The translations under genes and the position numbers were made by a program. A DNA stretch of 64,000 bases from Prorocentrum cordatum (lineage: Eukaryota > Sar > Dinophyceae > Prorocentrales > Prorocentraceae). Below the pieces are notes generated by a model. The model was not told the DNA's origin and did no database searches. It saw only the letters and a list, made by a program, of their open reading frames with translations. The stretch is taken from NCBI GenBank assembly GCA_963575745.1, contig CAUYUJ010010491.1:233994-297993 (forward strand), given 5' to 3'. This document shows positions 44,040 through 53,420 of this stretch, in pieces. How positions within the stretch are numbered: the stretch's first letter is position 1; each line of letters starts with the position of its first letter.

Positions 44040-44797
44040 CATTTAAGACTGGGGACACTCCGTTCTCACCAGTGCCAGGGTTTTCATAGGAGGCGGGCAA
44101 TACCCCCACTTTGTGGGGGGCCGGTTCAAGCTCTACCAAATTTCCAAACGACTCTTCGCCACCACCACACCCAGCTTCCCGCCCTATGACGTTCGGACAC
44201 TTCACTTCGTGGCATGCGGACGACCGTGGCTACTATTCAGGGCCCCGCGGCCGACGACGACGGCGTGCGCGCGCGAAGAAAAAACGAATGTGTCCCGCAT
44301 GGTATTATTTGACAGGGATGATGGCCCTGGCGGGTGCGCAACCGTTGTTGCAGAAGTTCGAAAAAGTTGCTCGCAAAAGCCCGTTTGACAGAAATGTTTA
44401 AAAAGTGTTGGGTTTCCTACGAATCCGCAAGAGCGCGCGGGATGAAATTTTGACATTAAAAAAAAATGGCTTTTTGATGTTTTGATGTTTGTATGTTAAA
44501 ATCGCTACGAAAACTAAGGTTTTGGAAGGATTTCGTCTTGCGCGCGCGAATGTCCACTTTACCTCATTTTTTGCAAGGGATTCTTGAAGTTCGGTTATGT
44601 TAGAACAAGAAATGTCCACTTTAGCTTATTTTTTGCCAGGGAAAGCGGGGGGGAACAAAACAACCGGATCCGGACCAACCCGTTTTGCCTGAGACTTCCT
44701 CACGAAAATGATGAAAATGTGGCTGCGGCCTAGGCGCGGCGGGGGGGCCGTGCACCAGGGGTCCCAACAATAATTATTCTTTAGAAGTAATAATGTT
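44039..44797 (+). repeat. Module BA
   Basis: Complete and close to the preceding copy. A small change replaces the T-run by an A-run near 44,457-44,466 (inverted poly-T). Confidence 0.92.
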
Positions 44798-44798
44798 C

Positions 44799-44839
<41 letters not shown>

Positions 44840-44940
44840 CCAACAACAACAACAACAACAACAACTACTGCTACTACTACACCGACAACAACAACAGCAA
44901 CAACAACAACAACGACAACCACAACGACAACAACCACAAC
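44798..44940 (+). repeat. (CAA)n with CTA and CGA variants
   Basis: CAA triplets with a CTACTGCTACTACTAC patch. Confidence 0.95.
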
Positions 44941-45852
44941 AATAATTTGAAGACTGTTCGCCCTTATATGCTCGAGTGTCCAATATGGCCTGGTTCCCAA
45001 ACCCTCGATACCCGCCCTCTTCGTCTTCGATCGAACCCCTTTTGGGGGGTATACCTTTCTTCCCTGCAGGCCGTGCCCCGGCAAGCGGCGGGGCGGCCGC
45101 GGGCCGTCGGCCTGGCCAGCGGCAGCGCTGATCGGCGGGGCGGCCGCGGACCGTCGACCTGACCCCAAGAGGGACGGACAGGGGACCGACCACGACGACG
45201 ACGACGACGACGACGACGAAGACGACGGCGACGACGACGACGGCAACGACGAGCGAAAGCGAGAGCGAGAGAGAACGACAGCAGGGCCACGAAGGGCACG
45301 AAATAGGCCACGAAGGGCGACAGCGGGGACACGAAGGGAATGCGTATGGGGCCACGAAGAGCGCGAACGAGCGGGGGCCACGAAGTGCAGATAATGCGGA
45401 GCCACAGAAGGCAACTATGAGGCCACTGAGGGTAGCAACTGGGCCACGTAGGACAGTGAAGGGGACACAAATGGCGACAGCGGGGCCACGAAGGGCACGA
45501 CTCCTGGGTGCCTGGGTGTCGGGAGCGCGGCGCTTGGGCAAATTGCAGGAAATCCCAACGCAAGGCCATTCTTCAGTAAGTTGCAAGCAGGTCTCCAGCG
45601 AGAGCGCGACTCCAGAGCGCCGGGAGAGCGATCCCTGAAAAAATTATAAGGAAGTCCCAAGCGAGAGCGCGATTCCTGAATAAAATGCGAGGAAGTCTCG
45701 GGCGGGAGCGGGGGTCCTGGCTAAATTGTGAGGAAGTCTCAAGCGGGAGCCGTTGTTGTTGTAACCCGGGGGCCAGGGGCCCAGTTTGAGCATCAAGACT
45801 TTCCCTGTCGAAAAACAGGGTGCGAGCGTCGAGGGGCACACTTTGATTGAGA
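44941..45852 (+). repeat. Module C (copy 4, tail missing)
   Basis: From AATTTGAAGACTG to CACACTTTGATTGAGA, where it breaks off and module F begins. Its 21-bp repeat block lacks one unit relative to copy 3. Confidence 0.9.
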
Positions 45853-46246
45853 TTTTCCCGGCAAAGCAACCTAACAGCGCTGTGTAGGAGCATAACTGGA
45901 AGCATTCCCCTTAAGACTCAGATGAGAATCCAGTTGTAGAATTCTGCTGTTCTCGCAGTCGCAGTCGCATTCGCGATGACAGTCGCAGTGGCAACGGCAG
46001 TCGCAGTCACAGCCTCAGCCTCAGCCTGCCTCAGCCGCAGCCTGCCTCAGCCTCAGCCTCAGCCTGCCTCAGCCTCAGCCTCAGCCTGCTTCAGCCTCAG
46101 CCTCAGTCTGCCTTCAGCCTCGGCCTCAGCCTCAGCCTGCCTCAGCCTCACCCTGCAGCAGCCTCAGCCTCAGCCTCAGCATGCCTCAGCCGTGAAAGCG
46201 CCTGGGGGGTCCAACAAGAATAACTGATTCGTAGTAAGACTTCAAG
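45853..46246 (+). repeat. Module F with (CAGCCT)n core
   Basis: A unique 5' part, a GCAGTCGCAGTCGCA patch, then a CAGCCTCAGCCTGCCT-type array (46,010-46,195). Its end, CCAACAAGAATAACTGATTC...GACTTCAAGAACAAC, resembles the BA and C tail with changes, and a (CAA)n follows. Confidence 0.75.
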
Positions 46247-46334
<88 letters not shown>

Positions 46335-46463
46335 GCAACAGCAACAGCAACAGCAACAACAACAACAAACAACAAACAACAAACAACAAACAACAAACAA
46401 CAAACAGCAAACAACAAACAACAAACAACAAACAACAAACAACAAACAACTACAACTACAACT

Positions 46464-46496
<33 letters not shown>
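46247..46496 (+). repeat. (CAA)n / (CAAACAA)n tract
   Basis: CAA, then CAG-CAA alternation, then a CAAACAA heptamer run (46,363-46,450), then CTACAA and CAA. Confidence 0.97.
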
Positions 46497-46499
<3 letters not shown>

Positions 46500-46587
46500 A
46501 TAGTACGACCACTTTATCAAGGAGGTCGAGTTAGGTTTCATGCGTGTCTCCTTCTCCCTCGCACCCGCCCTCTATGTCCATGAACGC

Positions 46588-46700
46588 ACCAAGGCTCTTG
46601 GGGTTGCCTTGGGCGGTCTTGGGGGCCTCTGGGCCTATCTTGGAGCACTCTTGGGGCACTCTGGAGCCGTCTGGGCTGCTCCAGGGAGGAACCAGGGCCC
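46588..46700 (-). repeat. G-array 4, inverted arm
   Basis: TTGGGGTTGCCTTGGGCGG and CTTGGGGGCCTC are reverse complements of the usual unit. Confidence 0.85.
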
Positions 46701-46758
46701 ACCGTCCTCTCATGGAGGGTCGGGGCAGCTGTTTTCGGACCGCGGCCCTGCCCCCCAG

Positions 46759-46760
<2 letters not shown>

Positions 46761-46806
<46 letters not shown>
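46761..46806. repeat. (AT)n microsatellite
   Basis: 46 bp of TA dinucleotides with one G. Confidence 0.97.
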
Positions 46807-46879
46807 TCCTCTTCCTATACTTTTGTAAGCCCGGGCGGGGGAAAACCCGTCACCCCCGACAAAAAAAAACGAACCCTCC

Positions 46880-47480
46880 AGACGGGCCTCGAAGCGGCCA
46901 CCGGGCCTCACATGGCGTTTTGCCAAGCCTTCCCAGCACACCTAGGGCGATCAGGGGGGTCATCGGAGACGTCCCAGAGACCCCCAAGACAGCACACCGA
47001 CGTGACCTCAAGATGGCCCAAAAGGTCTCCAGGATGGCCCCAAAGAGGCCTCCAAGAGCATTCCCAAGAAGGCCCCCCGAGGGCGATATTCCATAGGTTT
47101 TTGGTGAATTTTAGGGTTCTCCTCGTTTCGGCTTCCCGACGCTCCAAGACGGCGGTCTTCTGGGCGTCCGAAGCCGCCTGAGAGGCTCCAAAATCGCCCC
47201 ACGACCATCCGAAAGGGCTTCCAGGCAGTCCAAGAAAGCCCCAAAACGGCACAACACGGGTCCAAGATGGCCCTCAGAGAGCCCCATGGCGGCCCAAGAT
47301 GGCCCAAAGACGCCCTCCGAAGAATTCCAAATCGTGATTCGGTCGTTCAGGGAGACCGCGGTTGGAGGCAGGGTGGCCCGAGGAAGCCCCCGGAGGCCCC
47401 CAGAATACGCCCAGGAGGTCTCCAGAAGGCCTTAAGAAAGCCTGAAACAACTGTTGTGAGGCCCCTAGAGGCTCTCCAAG
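46880..47480 (+). repeat. G-array 4, direct arm
   Basis: CCAAGACAGC/CCAAGAGGCC-type units with an island at about 47,082-47,149 (ATAGGTTTTTGGTG...GGCTTCCCGACGCTCC). It lies head to head with the inverted arm around the (AT)n. Confidence 0.88.
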
Positions 47481-47712
47481 GAGGAGCCTCCGCAAAAAAG
47501 AGCTGAGGAGGATGGCGAGAATACGGAGGGCATGGCGAACATAAGGAAAAAGAAGCATGGAGGAAGGATAACGAATAACATTATCATAGCGGCGATGCCA
47601 CAAAAGGCAACCAGGAGTTATCGCTAAATTGTCGGCTTGACCTTCCTGCTATTCCGCCTGCATACCAAACTTCAAGGACCCAGGTGCATGGCGCGAAGCG
47701 CCACTGCAGTCT
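47481..47712. other. No assigned feature
   Basis: Short unique sequence between G-array 4 and the ACAT tract. Confidence 0.5.
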
Positions 47713-48480
47713 TGTATATATATATACATACATACCTACATACATATACATACATGCATATACAAATATGATTGTATGTATACCCATACATATCTATATA
47801 TGTTTATGTGCATGTGTATGAATGTAGGTATGTATGTATGTATGCATGCATGTATGTATGTATGTAGATATATACGTATGTATAAACATATACACATATA
47901 CATAAACACGTAACTATACATGTACTCATACACATACCCATAATCAGATGAATAGTGTACATGCACATGTACAACACCGTATGAATATGAATATGCATAC
48001 GTATGCACGTATGCATACACATATTTACATATACATACATATATATACATGCATATATATATACATATCGAAACGCACATGTATATATAGTATAGATATA
48101 CGCACATACATATATACATATATATATATATACCTACAACTCTATAATGTCATACATACATTTGCATACACAACTACGTATACATATACAAATACGCGTA
48201 GACGTTCACGTACGTATATGCATGTACATATGCATACACATATGCATGGACATGGACATGTACATACACTTCTGCATATGCAAGTATATACACGTATACA
48301 TAAACACATACATGCATGTATACACATAGCAGTTGCATAAACCATTGTACACATATACATAAACATATACACATATACATATACACATACACATTCATTT
48401 GCATACGAATGTTACATTTACATGTACAGATGCAGATGCAAAAACATATGCGTATATTCATACATTATACATGAACATAA
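47713..48480. repeat. ACAT/ATGT-rich alternating purine-pyrimidine tract
   Basis: A 770-bp degenerate mixture of ACAT, ATGT, TATA and GCAT units. It is very AT-rich in a GC-rich window. Confidence 0.95.
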
Positions 48481-48490
48481 AAGGGGATAA

Positions 48491-48511
48491 ACACACACAC
48501 ACACACACACA

Positions 48512-48542
<31 letters not shown>

Positions 48543-48562
48543 GCACACACACACACACACTT
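48491..48562. repeat. (CA)n-(GCAC)n-(CA)n tract
   Basis: CA dinucleotides, seven GCAC units, then CA again. Confidence 0.97.
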
Positions 48563-48894
48563 ACAGAGCAAGAAAAGGATAGACAGACAGAGACAGGGGA
48601 AGAACCAGTAACCCAGCGCCGCCGATGAGGTAGAGCAAATCAGCCGATCCCCGCTTGCCTGGAATGGAAATACGTGTGAGATGATCGGCTGTCCCCCTCC
48701 CCCTTTCCCCTCCCCTGGGGAGGGGCTCCCTGTGAGGGGGCCGGGGGAGGGCCCTGGGGGAGGAGGGGTCTCCGAGCCCATCAACGCTCCCCCGGAGGCA
48801 CCCATTTCTAAACTCTGCGCCCTCCGAGATGCCTAAGTATCGATCTACGCTTGCTCAAGCGAGGTTCCAACACGCACAGGAGTCCTGGAAGACG
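48563..48894. other. No gene; G/C-rich inverted patch
   Basis: CCCCTCCCCTGGGGAGGGG (about 48,708-48,726) can fold into a hairpin, as can GATCGGCTGT with CAGCCGATC. Otherwise nothing recognised. Confidence 0.5.
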
Positions 48895-49345
48895 ACCAAG
48901 ATAGCATCAGACTGCCCAAGAGGCCTCAAAGACGCCCCAAGAGGGCTCCAAGACGACCCTCGAGAGGACCTCAAGAAGCAAGAATGTCGAAATCCTGCGC
49001 GAAAATTCAATTTGAACATATTTGCAGTTTTGGTCTCAACAGCGTCCAAGCTGGCTCAAGAGGCCCCCATGATCGCTCCTAGACGGCCCAAGAGCCCCCA
49101 AGAGGGCCCCATGACGTCAGAAGAGTATCCAAAGACGGCCCAAGGGGCGCCAAAGATGGCCCAAGAGAGCTCCAACAGGGGCCCGAAGAGGGACCCTATA
49201 GAGGTAACTCGAACTGACATTCCGAGCCCTCCGCCCCAAGAGGACCCCCGAGACCGCCAGCAGGTGCCCAAGAAACTCCCAAGAGGCCCGAAGAGGCCCC
49301 CAAGATGCCCAAAAGAGGCACCCAGAGGGTCCCCAACAGGCTCCT
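48895..49345 (+). repeat. G-array 5
   Basis: CCAAGAGGCC-type units with a diverged island (about 48,985-49,045, AATTCAATTTGAACATA). Confidence 0.88.
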
Positions 49346-49356
49346 AAAGGCCTCGC

Positions 49357-49642
49357 CCGTTGACGTCATCCCTCGTCTGGGGGACGGCGGAATGGCGTAA
49401 GCCTCTTGAATACAGACATGTCCTGTGCAACAAGCGCCCTGCTGGTCCCATCCTGGCTCCAGCAAGCATATGTCGAGGCTTCGCAGGAAAGCAGCCATGT
49501 CCACTTCGGGCTCGTCGGTGTAAACGATGGCGCCAGCATGACGAATCACAGGAGCTGCGACCTTGGAAAGAAACGCATGATAATGCCGCTTGGAAGGCAC
49601 CGGTGTACAACCGATGCGCCTCAAAGGCAGACTGTCCACCAC
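49357..49642 (-). pseudogene. Candidate coding segment, unknown family
   Basis: A minus-strand stretch with well-mixed residues and few low-complexity runs: GCTPVPSKRHYHAFLSKVAA, VIRHAGAIVYTDEPEVDMAA and FLRSLDICLLEPGW. It begins at 49,642 and becomes G-array sequence after about 95 residues. I recognise no family. It lies between G-arrays 5 and 6 with other minus-strand candidates and may be an exon or a captured gene fragment. Confidence 0.4.
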
Positions 49643-49734
49643 CCGCTAGACGCCGAAAAAAAAATCAGGCGCCCGCCGTCGCAAGACTAAGGGGCGAACG
49701 ATTACACCGATCAGTCTCCGCGCCATGGCATCTA

Positions 49735-50085
49735 ATACGAACGGCCCTTCCAGCTGGGAAGCGTGTCTAGGGCTTGTTCCAGAATGGCAAGCGAGGCAAC
49801 TAGCAATAGATCAAAGTGTGCGCCCCAAAACTCAACATGCTGCGCACAATGAAAGACAAGTGTGCCCGTCGCCTCCCCGTCCCAGCTGCCGAGAAAAATT
49901 GTGAAGCACACCCCGCCTGGTACCAACGACTCCGCTTTTAAGTCGCGACGGTAGCTTGTCCAGACATTGTGTAAGTTCGTGAAGGAAGACCAGTGGCACC
50001 ATGGTGCCCCAAGTGGACATGATGCCAGAATTACCGGCGGTAGTGCAAAGTGTGGGATATGACACATCCTCCATCCTTGAACCAT
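49735..50085 (-). pseudogene. Candidate coding segment with WGAH motif
   Basis: A minus-strand frame of 117 codons ending at 49,732, with GSWDGEATGTLVFHCAQHVE and FWGAHFDLLLVASLAILEQA. The latter aligns with RFEIWGAHVELHLAMGG at 16.2 kb. It lies upstream of the segment at 49,357-49,642 on the same strand but in another frame. The function is unknown. Confidence 0.4.
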
Positions 50086-50582
50086 TCACTTGGATTCCTC
50101 CCCATTATTTGATTACTCCTCATTTGACTGTGTGATGCGCGTCATGTTGACGCTCGGGCACGACGCCTTCTACATTTGCACTGCGAATGGTCTTGTGTTC
50201 GACGCTGCTGCGCGAAGGAATAAGTACCACAGGTATTGTAAATCATATGCCCAGCCCCAATACGCTGGACAAATAAAACGGGTCTGGCTTGGTACAAAAC
50301 TTTAGCAACAGGCACTCTCTGAACAACATGGTGGCGTGGGCAACCGTGCAAGAGAGTATCTCCACAAACAATGCTTGCGTCAGTGGGATCTTGCTTGAGT
50401 TGGAAGGAATTGGAAGCAATACGCCACCGCACCGTGCTGCTAGGCACTGGGTGGAGCGTCCCCAAGTCCCGCAGACCCCTCTGCACAGAGGATGTGTACT
50501 GTTGCGCGGGGCCCATAGCTCAGAGTTCCGGGCGCTCCTGGCCGCTCCCAAGGCTTCCCGCGCGTCCCCGCTTTAAATTTCC
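50086..50582 (-). other. Possible further minus-strand coding, unassigned
   Basis: Two overlapping minus-strand frames (50,142-50,516 and 50,243-50,551) contain mixed residues, such as HHVVQRVPVAKVLYQARPVL, but neither shows a known motif. Confidence 0.3.
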
Positions 50583-51050
50583 AGAGCCAAAAGACGGCTC
50601 GAGAGGCCAACAAGACGCCCCAAAAGAGCTCCACGAGTTATCGGGTAGGTGCTGGCGGATTTTAACGCTCTCGCCTTTTCTGGCTCCCGTAAGCCCCAGA
50701 CGACCCAAAACGTCCCCAAGATGGCCCCAAATTGGCCCAATCGGGCCCAAGGAGGGCCCCAAGACTGCCGAAGACAGCCCCAAGACGGCCCAAAAGGCCC
50801 CCCAAAACGGCCCAAGGAGCCCATCTTGAGGCCCGAAAATGGCTTTCGAGACAACGAAGGAGCGCCCAAGAGGCTTCAAGGGTCGCCCAAAAAGGCCCAA
50901 AAAGGGCCCCATCTGGGCGCCCCGAACATGCCACCGAGAATCCCCAAACAAGCCCCAAGAGGTGGAGAAATCTCCGAGACCCATCCGACGAGACCCCGAC
51001 AGGCATCCAAGACGCCCCGGGCCCACGACCCAGGCAGGGTGGCGGGATGG
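50583..51050 (+). repeat. G-array 6
   Basis: CCAAGACGGCCC-type units with an island at about 50,637-50,692 (GGTAGGTGCTGGCGG, TTTTAACGCTCTCGCC). It ends GGCGGGATGGGC, as G-array 8 does. Confidence 0.92.
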
Positions 51051-51074
51051 GCCGAATGACACTAAAAGCCGCGA

Positions 51075-51235
51075 GTTTTCACCCTTGCCCCGGTGATCTG
51101 CTGGTGGTGCTCGACTGCTGGTGCCCTATGATGCTTCATGGTTACAACTTCTCGTTTTCGCTACGCTGCTCAATGAGCGGTGCACTATGGATGATGCGAT
51201 GTGGCGTTCGACATCTCATTCTCGCCCTGGTAAAA
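51075..51235 (+). repeat. 73-bp satellite, two copies
   Basis: GGTGCCCTATGATGCTTCATGG and GCGGTGCACTATGGATGATG belong to the unit found in the larger array at 57.8-58.5 kb. Confidence 0.8.
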
Positions 51236-51427
51236 TCCGCCACCGCGCATTCAGCATGTCGTGGAGTGCTACAAAACTCACGCAGTCCTGGAAATGAAGC
51301 GCCGCGCGGTTTTAAAAGCCCGGGCCACCAATTTCACAAGGATGTTCAAGGATTCCCGAAATTCCCGGGGACTCACGGGCATCCCCGGGGATTGTCAGGG
51401 TCAGGGATTATCTGGGCGTGTCGCGCG

Positions 51428-51640
51428 CGTCCCTAGGTAGCACAGCCGACCCAAGAGGGCCCATGGACGGCCCAAGAAGGCACCGAATCGCCGCACGATC
51501 GGTCCAAAACGCCCTAGATGGTTTTCAGTCGGCCGAAGGACGACCCAAGAGGCCCCCACGAGAACCCCTAGACGGCGCAAGAAGGCCCCAGGAGGGGCCA
51601 ACAGGGCCCAAAGACAGCCCCACGAAGGGCCCAAAAAAAC
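51428..51640 (+). repeat. G-array 7
   Basis: A short array of CCAAGAGGGCCC-type units, directly followed by repeat E. Confidence 0.88.
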
Positions 51641-51666
51641 GGGGAACACGATGGGGAAAGAGCGAT

Positions 51667-51780
51667 GCGAGGGAAAGGCTGACCGAAGGGCCGATCCCCT
51701 CCCCAGTACCCGTCGGCGCAAGAGGTAACGATAAATGAAGAACGATGATGACGGTTACGCCGTTCTCCACAAGTTCCTTG
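51667..51780 (+). repeat. Repeat E, copy 1
   Basis: GGAAAGGCTGACCGAAGGGC, GATAAATGAAGAACGATGATG and CCACAAGTTCCTTG align with 57,407-57,520 at roughly three of four bases. Confidence 0.8.
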
Positions 51781-51890
51781 GCACCGTTGATTTCGCGCTT
51801 CACCACTCTCTCAGCCAATAGATTGGTGCGTGGCTGATGTGGAGTGATGGTGTCGCGGCGTCATCCAAGTTCGTGGCGAGCCTTGATAAG

Positions 51891-53420
51891 CTAGCCCAGA
51901 ATGTCTCGAATGTCGGCACATGCGCGCTTCACCTCGTCGTTGGGAACAACGAAATGCAGGAACGATACCCCCGTGATTTCTGCGCCCTTATGCACCGCTG
52001 GGCACGCCATGATGGCGCCGGTGACACGGTCGAGAACAGACAAGGCACACACGTCACCGTGTCGGGCGGCAGCCCCAGGGCTGGCCAGCGCGACGCGGTC
52101 TACTGTGAGAGACTCAGCCAAGCGCTCAGAAACGAAGGCCTCGTAGGTAACGTCCTCCAGTGGGGTAGGCGGTCGCCGCGGGTTTGCGCTGTCGCTTGCA
52201 CGGTTTTATCATGCACGCGCGTGCGAGAGCATATCTCGCAGTTCCGGCGCTTGGGGCAGCGCGGCAAGCAGTGTCGAAGTTCGATTGCGCGACGGACACG
52301 CGCAGGCAAAGCTGCGCTGAAACGGTCGCGGACGGGCCCCACGCTGTCGGGCCCAAAAGATGGCATGAGCTGCCGCGCGGGAACGCGACGGGCCTGACCT
52401 TCGGGGGCGGCGAGTCCACATCCATCCTGTCTGGTCCACAACGCGCCATAGTCATCGACTTCGATGAGACGCGCTATTGAAAATGCCGAAAGGCAACCAT
52501 CCAAGCCCAAAGATTCACTGATAAACCTGAGCTCGGGCATCTGGAGACTGATATGCTTATCCACAGAGCGTTCACCGCTGGCGGGTTCCTAGATGCGCTC
52601 GTCGCCTATAGAGGTGGATTGCGTCTCTGCGCGGGACAGGCCGCCGTTGCCCCCGATGCGATGCGCCGAGCCACTGTCTAGAACCCATGAGCGTGAAAGA
52701 TCTGCGGGGTCTTCGAAGGCGCCGACGCAAGAAATCCACCCCGCAATCGGACACTACGCGGCGTAGTCGGTCGCGCTGGCACGAAGGCGGCAGGCACCCG
52801 GCAGTCAAGGTCACGTCGAATAGCGCCAATCATCTTGGGTGCTGCATCACGCGCCACTGCGAAATTCTGCCCGGACCGTCTCCACCATTTGTCGGGCAGG
52901 GGCCCCGGGACGGGCGGCGCGGGCAGGGCGATCGGCCGCGCCGCGATGAACTGCGATGACGGGGACGTCCGAGGGAATCCTTGGACGGGAAGCGACGGGG
53001 CGCCGCGCGCCCATGGACCGGCTGCGACGGAGGCGGGAACTGCGGCGGGAGTCGCGGGAGCAGCGGCGGGAGCCTCGGGACGGCGAACGCGAACCCGCAT
53101 GCACCGCGGCCGCCGCGGCAGGATCGACGCGCGCCCCCCGGACTGCGGCGCGGATCGCGGCCCCGGCCAGGGGCGCGGTGACCCCCTGGAGGCCGCGACG
53201 GCCGCGGGCTGCGCAGGCGCCCAGGATTTCTCGAGGGGGTCTCGCGGCCGGAATTGACACGAGGGCACGTGCACTTGTCTCCCGAGATGCACTTGCCCAC
53301 CTTGTAGTAGCTACAGCCTGGCCATATGTGGCGGAGTGCAACGGTCGCCTCATGGATAAGACCCCGTCTGTGCAAACACATGGAAAAAACTGGCGGGCGG
53401 CCCCGTCTCGGGGAACTGCA
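51891..53420 (-). pseudogene. Decayed Copia element: gag CCCH, protease, integrase pieces
   Basis: Minus strand, high to low coordinates. A CCCH-like finger, CSYYKVGKCISGDKC (about 53,255-53,312), is typical of some Copia gag proteins; its final His appears changed. The protease active site WVLDSGSAHR (about 52,655-52,690) comes next, then an integrase zinc-like HCLPRCPKRRNCEICSR (about 52,225-52,290), then an integrase core with LTVDRVALASPG, LSVLDRVTGAIMACPAVHKG and VKRACADI (51,891-52,121). The order gag-protease-integrase is that of Copia. Frames change several times. RT and RNase H are absent: repeat E and G-array 7 start 110 bp beyond the integrase core. LTRs were not found. This is a different lineage from the element at 3.7-9.8 kb. 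Confidence 0.6.

Larger units (their letters stand above)
28486..46496 (+). repeat. Array of CAA-separated modules (BA, C, F)
   Basis: Order: CAA-BA'-CAA-C-CAA-B-CAA-C(truncated)-[G-arrays]-C(partial)-CAA-C-CAA-BA'-BA-CAA-[satellite element]-CAA-BA-CAA-BA-CAA-BA-CAA-C-F-CAA. All modules point the same way and every complete boundary is a (CAA)n tract on the plus strand. Heads often read (A/T)ATTT(A/G)AGACTG; tails carry CAACAATAATTATTCT. Individual modules are listed separately. Confidence 0.88.

Noticed and set aside
28486-46496. CRISPR-like repeat-spacer layout
   Set aside because: The repeats are (CAA)n microsatellites of variable length and the spacers are 0.3-1 kb repetitive modules, in a eukaryotic genome.
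48458-48805. Cys/Val-rich open frame on minus
   Set aside because: It is the translation of the CA/GCAC dinucleotide tract.
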